Source of the DNA: Lineus longissimus
Lineage: Eukaryota; Nemertea; Pilidiophora; Heteronemertea; Lineidae
DNA: 64,000 nucleotides
Reading direction: 5' to 3'
Assembly (NCBI RefSeq): GCF_910592395.1
Contig: NC_088312.1
Span: 21,457,292-21,521,291, forward strand
The first letter of the stretch is position 1, and every line of letters begins with the position of its first letter. Below the pieces are notes generated by a model. The model had not been told where the DNA came from, made no database searches, and worked only from the letters and a program-made list of their open reading frames with translations. The translations under genes and the position numbers were made by a program. This document shows positions 1 to 12,500 of this stretch, one piece after another.

Positions 1-3000
1 CAACTGCCCGTTGGGGACGTACAGTGATGCAGGGTCCCAGGAGTGTACAGAGTGCGAGAGTGGATATTTCTGTCCCTCCCCTGAAGGTTCGTTTCGATTT
101 CCTTCAATCCTAATTCTGCATTCTGTGAGTACTTGATGGCCAAGACATGATGTCCCGTACCCAAATTTCAGGAAAGTGACGCTGATGCCGATGAATTGTT
201 GGAATGATCAGTGACACAGGATGTCATAAAGTCACGCTCGATATTGTTCTCTTTTAAAGGAAGTCGGAAACAAGAGTGTCCACCTGGAGCCTTCTCCAAC
301 GGTTCTTCTGTAATCTGCGAGTGGTGCAACCCCGGTTTTATTTGTGCGGGTGGCTCCAACGAGAGCGAGCCAATCGATGGGGAGTGTATGATGGGAGGCT
401 GGTGTGATGGGAAGGAGTGGATCCCTTGTCCTGCTGGCACATACAATCCTTACAATGGCTCGGCTGATCCAGAGTTTTGTCTCGAGTGTCCTGAAGGTAG
501 GTTACACGCTTCTGCTTTTGCGACGTTCTGTGTATATTTATAACCCACTTGTAATCACTCCTCGTTTCCAGTTGACTGTACATGGACTGGTTGGTTTTGT
601 CAGGAGATGTTCTGGGAGATTTGGAGGCTGTGCAAATACACCTGTTGGTTGAGAAGCGGGATGAGCTTTAGTCATTAGTGAGACTCTTGGACAGAGGATG
701 AGACTACTTCAGTGGTGAGCCTTAAGTGAGAGAGGCATTGACAGGGCACTTCACAACCAGATAGAACTGGGAGTGCTCAGCCAAGGGCGTTAAAACGATT
801 GATGGATGGAGGAGGGTTACGGCAGCTGGTATAGAAACAAATCCAACACTTCTGTTTTCTTTTAGGTTACTTCTGCCCGATCCGTGGAATGATTGATTAC
901 AAGAACGACACATTCCTGTGCCCGGCAGGCTTCTATTGTCCAAATGGCACAGCCTCGGCCTACCAGCACCCCTGTCCTGCTGGAACCTACAACACCAGTG
1001 AGGGCCTGACAAATGAGGATGATTGCGAGGACTGCCTGGAGGGACATTACTGCCTCGAGGGGACATCCGACGAGGGTATCAAATGTCCCCCAGGCTTCTA
1101 TTGCAAGGAGGGTCAACCAAGTGGCTTTGTTCATTCATGTCCACTGGGAACATGGAGCGACAGAGTAGGACTCGTTAGTAAGTTCATTAGAATTTCCATA
1201 TTTGCTACCAAGTAGTTATGAATTTGTGAAATCAATGCTTCCCGCCCAGTCTACCTTAGAATTCAGTGAGTTCAGTCAGGTCTTGTTCAAGTTTAGAAAT
1301 AAGACCTTTGCAGAAATAAACGCAAAAAATTACAGATCTTTGTCATGACTAACCATGTTTTCTTACAGATGATTCACAGTGCGAAGTTTGTCCTTCCGGC
1401 CACTTCTGCCCTTGGGGTTTCCCGAATCAACCCAGTGTGAAACCGATTCCCTGCGTCCCGGGCACGTTCAACCCCTTTGAGGCCATGGGCCACCCTCTCA
1501 GTTGTCTCCAGTGTACGGCGGGATGGGCTTGCCCAGAAGTCGGGTTGGACGAAGTGACGGAGCCTTGTATTGAAGGTGAGATGTGTGATTTGAAGTTGTT
1601 TGCGTAACGTCAAATTATTCATTCAAGAAAAAGTTTCTGCAATGTGTTACAAGGACAAATCTGGTGCAGTATGTTTCATGATGCCCTGCGATCGGCCCGG
1701 CACTAGGTGTGATATTAGAACTACAGTGAAATTCTTGATTATAGCATTTATTGATATTAGTATTGTCAACTTAAATATGGCCAAACCTGTTTGTTCACCC
1801 TTGAAAATACTTCTTTGTTATTTTAGGTCATTTCTGTCCACCCGGCACGATAGTCCCTTGGCAGTATAAATGTCCGCCCGGAGCGTACACAGAATCTACT
1901 AACGCCACGAGCTCGGAGGACTGTGATCCATGCCCCCCTGGCACGTACTGCTCATGGGGCACTGGTCTGAACTACAACGGTCCCCAACCCTGTGCGACCG
2001 GCCACTACTGCCCTGAAGGCTCGCCCTCCCCTAATCGATTCCCTTGTCCTGCCGGAACCTATACTCGAAAGTCGAATCTTTGGAAGGCGGAGCAGTGCAC
2101 CATCTGTGATGAGAGGTTCTTTTGCGAAGGTAAGTTATAAAAAAGTAAAGTTTGTTTATTATAGTGTCACCTCTAATGAAAGGGCCAACCAGCTTTGGCT
2201 TATGAGACACTCTTTACTTCCAAACTCCTATGTCTAATGCCAGGCACCTGGAGGCAGTTTGTACCCTAAGAGGTTTCCAGGGGGGCCTCGAACCTTTGAC
2301 CTTCCGTTCATGAGGTGGATGCCTCAACCATTAGCCCATTGGGATTAGTCTCTGCTCTGTATTGATTGGTTTGGTTGAGTGTCTGTGAGTTTGTGGTGGA
2401 CTCCTTTGGATTTGATTCCGCTAGATAAAGCAAGATACCGTTGGAATATCCAACACTGATCCTTCCTCTTCCTTCCAGGCGGTGGCGGTGCTCCATCCGG
2501 TCCTTGTCCACCCGGTTACTACTGTCCCCCAGGCACCAAGCTGGCGTACGAGTTCCCTTGTCCGAATGGCACTTACAATGACGAGTTCAGTATGAAGAAC
2601 GATTCAGATTGCAAGATATGTAAAATAGGTAAGGTATGCGTATGGAAGTAATTGGGGATTTTCGGTATGGTCTTTGAAGATATTCAACATTAATGCTTTT
2701 GTCTTCACTGACTTTGATCTTCTGTGCAGATGGGTTTGGTTGTAGTTTTCAATCTTCAATCGTTGGAAAAGCTTTCGACGAATTGTAAAAACCAATAAAT
2801 AAAGCATCACAATATACGTGTTTGGTTTTCTAGATTTGTTCAGCTGTAAATTTATGTTTTGCCTCTGTTGTTTCAGGTCAGTTCTGTGAAGTTGGAGTGG
2901 TGAAGCCTGCCCCCTGTCCGGCTGGGACCTACATGCCATTCGGTGTAGCACCCAATGGGTCTTTGATAGGACCAGGTAAGTTGAATCTTACAAGGATTGA

Positions 3001-3521
3001 TGGAGAAGATTAACCATTAAGCACATACTGTGCTCAACTTGGCCATTTGAGGCTAGGTGAATGACAGTAACTTAACCACGTGACCTTTTGAACATAAGTC
3101 CAACACTTTTCCAGTTCCATTGAGCCACCACACTTTCCTTTGGGAAGTTGGACCAAATGGGTTCTTGATTCAAGAACTTGTTAAGTTATGCCTCTGAAAT
3201 GTCGAGTCCATCACATTGTATCATGCGCATCTGTTTCAGGTCAATCTGGGAAACGGGAGTCCAGTTGTTTTGACTGTCTAGGGGGGCACTGGTGTGCTGA
3301 GGGCACCTATGACCCCACACCATGTGGATATCGGTTCTACTCCCCCATCGGCCAGAAGACGTGCTTCCCTTGTCCACCGGGTTATTACTGTGAGAGTAAT
3401 CAGACCTCTGATGCTATCATGAGGGCGAAGATGTATTGTCCGAAAGGGAGCTATTGTCGAGAGGGACTGCGGTGGCTGAATGAGTCGAGACTGTGTCAGA
3501 AGGGCCGGTTCTGTCCAAATG
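1..3521 (+). CDS. GCC2/GCC3 ectodomain, exons 1-8
   Basis: Exons: 1-86 (5' end cut by the window; frame starts at base 2), 260-496, 866-1177, 1369-1575, 1827-2129, 2479-2628, 2877-2975, 3240-3521. All internal junctions are phase 1. Most complete a Gly codon (GAA G|GT at 496/866), but 1177/1369 completes Asn (A|AT). The first readable residues are N-C-P-L-G-T-Y-S-D-A-G-S, a standard module core. Exon 2877-2975, at 33 codons, is the shortest standard exon of the ectodomain. Exon 3240-3521 carries a Trp variant of the C-x2-C motif (C-L-G-G-H-W-C). Intron 2130-2478 holds a SINE. Introns 497-865, 1576-1826, 2629-2876 and 2976-3239 show nothing recognisable. Confidence 0.8.
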
Positions 3522-6500
3522 GTAAGGTGTGATGGAAAGTTTAAAACTGAGAATGGTTGACAGCAAATAGACTTTAGAAAGTTGATGTAGGTGGTCCCTT
3601 TTCTCCAATTTCTTCAAAATAACTAACTTGACATTTTGATTCGATTCATTTCTTTAGACTGTAAATTCTTGTGATGTCAGGGTTATCTTAGTCATAATAC
3701 ATGAGATGTTCACAGTAGCAACTTGACGGTAGGCCTATCTTTCTGTGCTTCAGCATGAGCTTTCATTATGTTATTTGGAAAATTTCTTCTTCAGGATCTG
3801 CCATAGAGCTTGCATGCCCCCTGGGTACAATCAGACCTGAGCCTGGAGCAGGGGACATGGAAGACTGCCATCCCTGTCCGCAAGGGGCCTACTGCCTGGA
3901 GAAGTCCTGGTACATCTCGGGTCTCTGTGAGAAGGGCTTCTACTGCCCCAGTCCCTTCCTGAGCCCATACAGGAACGCAACCACTGGATATGGAAACTTG
4001 ATGATTGGATCTTATGGGCCAAGACAGGTAGATTTAAAACCAATTTGGTTATGACAAAAGAAAGACTGTCGTCATCACCATGGTGGCATTTCACAAGGAT
4101 TGTGTATTTGTTGTACCATCCCTATTGCCAGTGTCTGACTTACGATGTGAGGGGCGCGGGTTAATCCCTGGTCTGATGGTGGCATTAGTCTTTCAGATCA
4201 AGCTCAACTGATTAGAGAGCACTGTATGAGCAGCTTCCTGATACTGTTGCGAGTGGTTTATATTGTTATGAAAAGATACCAGAAAAGTAGGGTCGACTTG
4301 CTGTTTTGAGCACTTTGGAATGCTCTTTGAGTTCTACTGCATTCTCATTTCAGGTGCCTTGTCCTAATGGGACGTACACAGACATGACAGGCACCCAAAA
4401 GGTCACAGATTGCAAAGTGTGCCCAAGAGGTTACTATTGTCCACTTGGTACAGCCGACCCACACAATTGTCCAAGAGGGTTTTACTGCTCAGATGGATCA
4501 CCTAAACCTATGCCTTGTTTGCCCGGGAGCTATGGAAATAGGTCCAGTGAGTACTCTAGCTGATTTGTCGGAAATTTCGTAATTTCTTTACTTCCCTTGT
4601 CTGGGAGCATCACGTATGCACGACAGGGTTGTCTCACGGCTTGGTGTTCACAGTTTGTAAAGGCTGTACCAGTCTACTAGTCATGATGAAATTAACACTG
4701 AACAATATTTCAGTCCCTGGATCTCAGTCCAAATAGTGTCGAGAGAGGAGCTAAAATGCAGGTCAAAACCAAGGTGACTGGGCATTCCAAATAATATAGT
4801 TGGTAATCACCTTTTATGTAGCCCTGAAGTGACACTTGAATACCTCTCTTCCAGATATCATCAGTGCAGACACATGTACCCCTTGTGATGGTGGATGGTA
4901 CTGTGACTCCCCCGGCCTCCTCCAGCCCCGTGGCCTCTGCAACCCTGGCTATGTCTGCTATAAAGGTGCAAATAACTCGAGACCTGATGACGGTGTGACT
5001 GGAGAACCTTGTCCGGCTGGTGGATTCTGTACTGCAGGTGTGTAGATTGTCCTGTTCCCCCTGCTGTAGGCACGGTTTGACCTGCTGGCCCTAGATGATT
5101 TCTTTTGTGGCATTGGCCCCAGAGCGGGAAGTTAAGCAGCGTTGGGCTTTCGATTGATGACAGCCAGTCTCCCACCTGCTGGTTCCCAATATGTCTGAAT
5201 TGAAATCAGGCATAGACAAAAGATCCACTTGAAGTTTCTTGGATTATAAATGTATCTTGCTCTTCTCTCTTGTCCTGTGAAAATGATTCAAAACAAATAT
5301 TTTCCTTTGAAGAGATAATCTAGGTAATGATTGTAGCTCAAATAGACAAACTTTGGCTCCATAGCACATCACAGTTAATATGTGTGTCCCTCCATCTTTT
5401 AGGAGCAGCATATGTACGCCCATGTCCTCCAGGAACGTATGGCAACAGAACCGGTGCCACCAATCACTATGACTGCATGGAGTGTGATCCGGGGTACTTT
5501 TGCAATAAGATAGCCGGCGGGGAGCCGAGTGGCAAGTGTTGGGGTGGATACTATTGCCCCGGGGGCGCCAAGACTCTGCGACAGATGGTGACGCAGCCAG
5601 GCTTCTACAGTCCCAACGGATCCAAGGAACCCAAGGAGTGTGAGCAGGGGACTTACATGCCGTATGACACAGCATCGGCATGCCTCACGTGTGAGCCAGG
5701 GTACTACTGCCCCACGATGATGATGTCTGATCACTTTCCGTGTCCGAAGGGAAAGTACTGCGGGAATGGTAGCGTGGTGGCGAGTGACTGTCCTCCTGGT
5801 ACTTTCTCTGGCATGTAAGTTGTCAATATGATTGATGGTTGTTTCCTGTAGGATTTTGGGGAAGAAAACAAAGGTAAGGGTTGCGGTTAATGGTCTGATA
5901 TCTGTTGAGTATCAAGCACCGTTATGTCAGAGTTTCGAGGTTGTTTCATCAGCTCTGATTTATTTTCATCCAGATCTCATGCAACCTCACTCGATAACTG
6001 CACCGCCTGCCCACGTGGCCACTTCTGTCGTGACCGCGGGGCCACTGCTCCAACCGGGAAATGTCTCGCTGGCCATATCTGCTTCCTCAATGCTTTGGCG
6101 GATGAACCTGTATTCAACAACAACACTGAGGGCAACCGCACGCTGATCCTTTGGGGTGATCAGTGCCAACCTGGTCACTTCTGCCCAGAGGGGGCGCTGA
6201 TGATGATACCGTGTCCGAAGGGGACCTACAATGCATACTTCAGAGGCGTTTCGGAGGAGAATAGCTGTAAGGTGTGTAATCCTGGACAATACTGTAACAC
6301 AACAGGATTGGAAAGACCCACTGGTGAGTGAAAACCCCTTGAAGTTCTAAGAGGCTGATAAACTTTTCTTAGCACCATCCTCTCAGATTTAGACTGTTGG
6401 CCACATCAATGTCTACAACTGCTATATTGGCTCACTGGAATGCCTCATAGCCTGGTTGGTTTGCTACTGGACTACCTGGTCTCATGTGGCATTGTATTTG

Positions 6501-9500
6501 CATTTTATCTAAATCTTTAGGTAATATCGTTGTCTTTTCAGGTCTGTGTGATGCTGGTTACTTCTGCAAAGAGGGAGCATGGCGACCCAACCCTATCAAC
6601 GACACAACTGGAGACGTGTGCCCAAAGAAGTACTACTGCCCGCTGGGAACGACCAAACCAAGGCCCTGCTCAGCTGGCTACCATGCCAATTACACAGGCT
6701 TGAAGAACTGTATCCTGTGTCCTGCTCGATTCTTGTGTTATCCTGGGAGGGATCCAGTGATCTGTCCTCGAGGTAAGTGAACACATGACTGTGTCTCTCA
6801 GTACTTGATTACCACACTTCATTGGAGAGCAGAGTTTAGGGGTACCAGGCACTGAACCCTAAGGGCGTGGGACAGACGGCCTATGTTGTGTCTCTGTGTC
6901 CTTGCGTGAGACACTTAATCATGGGGATACTCTTGAGGCTGAATGGTTTTGAAACTAGGCCTTAGACATAGTTCCTGGGTTCACTGGGATTTAATCCACC
7001 CCTCAATATACATATTCCTCTCTCACCCCTCTATCTTCTACAATCTAGGTCATTTTTGCCCTGCAAGTACCAAGAACATCCCAACCAGATCGCCATCACC
7101 ATGTCCCTCTGGAACTCTTGGCAGAAGCCTTGGCCTTGTTTATGGCTCAGAATGTGTACCTTGTCCAACAGGGTGGTACTGCCAGGGGCCAGGTAAGATG
7201 GATTGAATTCTTTTTCACGGGGGTATTGGGTACTGAAAACAATTCGGTCAGGTCGGACTGTTAAAAGCAAGTGTATCTAAGCACAAGAAAGTGAGACCAG
7301 AGAAGGATGGTTCATGCTGTAACTTCTGGTGTGACTCTGATTGACCAGGCGGTCCAATGTATGGTGTTTTGACACCGTAAACGTATTTGCTACTATTCCA
7401 GGTTTGGTCAATGCGACTGGACTAATGCATGCTGGCTACTGGTCGAGACGGAGGTCTACGATCCCCACTCCTGGAGACGATGATAACCCTGACTATGGAA
7501 TCTGTCCGAAGGGCTTCTACTGTCCGGAGGGAAGTCGGGCACCAATACCCTGTCCACATGGAACTTATGGGTAAGGAATAAGCTCATATCATCACGTCTA
7601 TGCAGGTAGTTTAAATTTATTGTGTGATACTACTGTTAGGTGGGAATTGGCTTGATTGGCCTCGTGACTCTGTGTCTGTTACTGGAACATCTGTCTTGCC
7701 CTTAGAGAAAATCGGTACCAAATTTGCACAGATGTGTTGTGAGGGTAGATCTTGAGAAGCTTGTGCTTTTTAGGGCAGGATAGACAGGTATGGTCTCCAT
7801 GATAAAAATGTCCTTCATTTTTCGTTCATTGCAAGCTTCTCACCTTGTTCGTTTCAGTTTCCGTAAAGGTTATGGCAGCCTAGATAAATGTGAGGCTTGT
7901 CCACCTGGTAAAGCCTGTCCTTGGAAGAATATGACCGGGCCAGGCCCTGATTGTCTGCAGGGATACTACTGCACCGGGAGATCACCAAGCGTCAAACCTT
8001 CCAATGCTTCGTATGGCGACATTTGTCCTTCAGGTTTGTTAAGTGATATCTTCCTGCAATACAAGTATTCCTCGATTGTCCGATTCTGTGGCCTGTGAAA
8101 TGATACACCCCACCCCTGTTCCTTATATGATATGCCTAGCTGTGCCCAACATTACTCCTGTTGTGATGAAGACACCATAGTGCTAGGATACCGTCACCCT
8201 ATTCGCTAATGTTATATGTAGATTGATTTGCGACAAAAATAGATTGATTTTCATCCGTTGCAAGAGAGAGCCTCAACCTTGCACATCTCCCGAGAGTTGA
8301 GTTATGTCCAGTGTTAATTCTGATTTCTCACTTGTTTCTGTTGGTTGATCTCAATACCTATTGTGTTATATTCCTAGGTCACAAATGTCTCACAGCTTCC
8401 AGTTCCCCGGACCCCTGTCCGCCTGGGACGTACCAGGACCTCTGTGGTCAGTCTGAATGTAAGACGTGCCTGAAGGGTTTCCACTGCGGGGAGAACACCA
8501 CCAGCCCTGTGATCTGCCCTGTAGGTCATTACTGCCCTCAGGGAACTAAAGGAGGGGAGCATGAACCCTGTGTTCCTGGCACGTTTAACAACCTCACTGG
8601 GATGCACCAGTGGCAGTACTGTCTGGATTGTCCCCCTGGGTTAGTATATTAGAACTGTCATTCACTCATGAGTATTTACAACAGATAGAGTCGTTAAAAG
8701 GGTTGTCCTTATTATAGAGGTCAAATTGCATAGACATGACCCATTTTGGACCAAACCCACTGTCTCTTATAGAGAATGTGTTGTCCACTTTGAGAGGTTC
8801 CTGTATGTAGAATTCTTTCTTTCAGTCACTATTGTGATAAAGAAGCAGCCATCAAGCCTACAGGCGAGTGTGAAGCCGGCCACTACTGTCACCTAGCAGC
8901 AACATCGGCTTTCCCAAACAAAACGAAAACGGGGAGCCAATGTGAGCCAGGCAGTTACTGTCCACGAGGCAGCTCGAAGCCATTCCCCTGCACCCCTGGC
9001 TGGGCATGTTCGACCTCCGCTATGCAGAGTCCTAAGGATGAGTGCCTTCCTGGATATAACTGTCAGCTCGGCTCATGGAATGTTAACGGGAGTCGTGGAA
9101 ATTCAACAGGTAACATTGTAACTCGTTGATCTTTGCAGTCAGTTTTTGTGGTTTCTGACAAAAAGCAAGTGTGCCTTGGTGGTCGCAGGATTTTACCATG
9201 CCAATATCACTGATAGTTGTGATACTTTAACCGAAGATGGGAGGTCAAGCTTTCACGAATCACGGGAGCTGAATATTCCTGATCTTATTTCTTTGTAGTC
9301 ATACCCGGCTACTGCATTGTCTGTACTGTAATTGAAAAAGAAATCGACCCAGCTAGCATCTTCTCACGCGACACCATGGCACTGGGTCCTTCTGTGCATT
9401 CACAGGTTTACTCTTCACAGGAAGGGCCCTGGCTCTCTTGACATGCCTGATTGTCACCTTTAAAATCTGCTCCGGTTCCTATTCATGTTTAGCGTTTCCA

Positions 9501-12500
9501 TGTCCTGCTGGGAAGTTCTGCGGGAAGAAAGAATCTGTCGGTCACCTCTGCCCGGCTGGGACCTTCCTCAACTACACCGGGGCGCAGAGTCCAGCAGAGT
9601 GTGTGACTTGCCCAAAGGGACACTATTGTGAAGGATACGGTAATGTGGAGACATCGGGGCTGTGTCAGATGGGATACTATTGTCCAGCATCCATGGTGCA
9701 GAAAGATCCCTTGAAATTCATTTGCCCCATTGGTAAGTGTTAACCCTAGAAGTGGGCAATGTGTGGATGTACTTTTCTCTGTTTGTCTTCGTCAATTTTT
9801 GTTGCACTCTGGGACAATTTGATGTAAGTTCTTTTGCCTGGTAACGCAGCTTCTTGCCAGAGAGGAGGAGTCCATTAAAAGGAGGAAGATTCGATCAAAT
9901 GGTACTCTTATTTCTCACTTAGATTTGTCCTTTTGCATGACCTGACAGGCACAAGGTGAGCCAGAATGAGTCTTTTTTTTCTGATTCTGAGGATGTTGTG
10001 GGTAGAACAACACCTATTCCTCTCATTGCTCATTTCAAAACGTTTCTAACATTTGTTACTTCCATCTAAGATTTCAAGATTTGTTGTCATCATTTCAGGG
10101 AATGGTTGTCCGCGTGGCAAGGCTCATCCCTGGCGCTGTTCAGCGGGATATTACCAAGATGAGATGGGTCAAAGGGGATGCAAACGGTGTCCTCCTGGTT
10201 ACTACTGTGGAAGACATCTACATCTGTCCAACAACACCATATGTCCTCCAGGTCTGTCACATTTTGTAGAGTGATAACTCCTGCTCCTCGCAGGACCCGG
10301 TCCACTTCCTTCATAGAACTAGAGGTTCCGAGAACCAAAAAAGTTATTTGGTGACCGCAGTTTCAAAACCTATGGACCGCGGTTATGGAACACTCTTCCA
10401 TGCCACATTCGAGACTCTGAGGACACTGAACAATTCAAACGAGCTATAAAGACATGGCTGTTTGTGAGAGCTTTTGGGGAGGGAGCGCTGTGAGCAAGGA
10501 CTACCATGGAACAGCGCTTTATAAGTGACTCAGTTATTTATTATAACTAGGAAAAGAACAGGGCCTAGTTATTCAAAATAAGTTTTGTCTCTAACGTTGG
10601 TGTTAACTTTATTTGCCGTTATCTCCTTCAGTTAAGTCCTTATACTTAATGCCAAGTTACGTTAATGCCAGCGTAAGTGACACAACTTAGTTGAAGAACC
10701 GAGCCCTGCTGACAAAGCTCAAGGAGCGAAATCCTAGATTAGAAGAGGGGCAATGATGTGTCTAAACTTGATATACACTATAAAGGAGGCAGGGGACATG
10801 AGCAAATAGTTGCACAGCATGGGTTTCAAAGTGATATTCAGAGCTTTTGTGGTGAAGTTGATGAAGACTATGAGATGTTACCTACATGTAAGGCTGTAGC
10901 CCTGTATATATCAATCACGAATCTGCAATTCTAAACGTATCATCAGTTTTATCTCATTGCTCATGATTGTAGGCCACTACTGCCCAGCCAAGACCAGGAG
11001 GCCGTATCAGTATAAATGCCCGCCAGGAACGTTTAACCCTCACGTTGGTCTCCGCTCTAAGTCGCAGTGTACAATCTGCCCTGGAGGATTCTACTGTAAT
11101 GAGACGGGGCAGTCGAATGTCAACACCTCATGCGATGAAGGGTAAGCATCTACCTTCTGTTGATCTTGACATTTTTGAAGCTGAACGTTTGCAAATTTGC
11201 TCATTTTCATTTATTGGCGATAAAAAAATTCTGCTTTTGGTGCCAGAATTTAAAGGTTGATGGATTCAGGTTGAAGTTTTCTTTCGTTCCAAGTGCAGAA
11301 ATAAAAGCGTTGCTAAGATTTTATGCCATAAAGAATCTAAGATAGTGGCCATCAAAATCACTTGAGCCTTTTGTGCACCTAGAGGCCTCCCAGCCAAGCT
11401 GCCTCCCTTGTTTAAATAGTGTGGATGTTATTTTCCTTCAAGAGTTCAGTGTCATTTTGTTTTTGCAGTTTCTATTGCACTGGAGGTGCCACAGTTCCTC
11501 AGCCTAAAGATGGTGCGACTGGAGGTGAATGTCCAATGGGGTTCTTCTGTCCACGCCAGTCAACTGCACCAGTGAAATGTCCCAAGGGTTTCTTCTCTAA
11601 TTACACGAGAATGACAGCCTTGATGGACTGTTTGGAATGTCCAAAAGGTAGGCAGACATGAAGTATGTGGCTTCACTTTATCTTTTTTATGGTTAGTTGA
11701 AGTAATGGGCCCTGCTGACAAAGCTCAAGGAGCGACATCCTAGATAAGAAGAGGCGTAATGATTGGTCAAAACTTGATATACACTATAAGGGAGGCAGTT
11801 GACATGAGCAAATAGTTGCACAGCATGGGTTTCAAAGTGATATTCAGAACTTTTGTGGCAGTCCATCAAGGCTGTCATTCTCGTGTGACTACAAAAAAGT
11901 TCAGGTGGTTTGTCCATGTTGTCTTACTGTAGCTTTGAGAGTCTATTATAGTTCCCCACTGTTCCATCAAACGATCTTCTCCAGGTTACTACTGCGGTGC
12001 TGCTGCCTTATCTGCTCCAAGTGGTCCATGTTGGCCTGGGTTCTACTGCCCTGCCCGCTCTACTCAACCAGACGAGAAGCCATGTCCGCGGGGAAGCTAC
12101 TGCCCTGCTGGAAGTTATGAACCAAAGAATTGCTCTGCAGGTAAGGATGTTATGATCATGTTGTCATGAGGGACATCATGGATGAGGACTGAGATACCTT
12201 ACATTTTATGTAGTGTATATTTATAGTCTGTCGAGATAGAAAATGTATGAATTTATGAAATCGATTGAAACTAAGTGTTGAGATTAGGTGCGTGCCTGTT
12301 GTAGAGGAGGAAAGCTTGTGAACTTGGTTGTTGCTTGATTACATATCAATCAGCTTACAAATACAATGAACGATCTCTCAATGGGGTAGTGGATATATGT
12401 TTGGATGTGTTTTGAGACTTGCTCGAAGATGCCTAAAAATATTGTACACCAATTACTCCTCTTTCTTTATAATACCCAGGTACATGGTCCAACCAATTGC

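Noticed and set aside
5244-5734. Overlapping minus-strand ORFs of 111-145 codons opposite exon 5403-5814
   Set aside because: They are shadows of the Cys-rich exon; the plus-strand frame carries the conserved module motifs.
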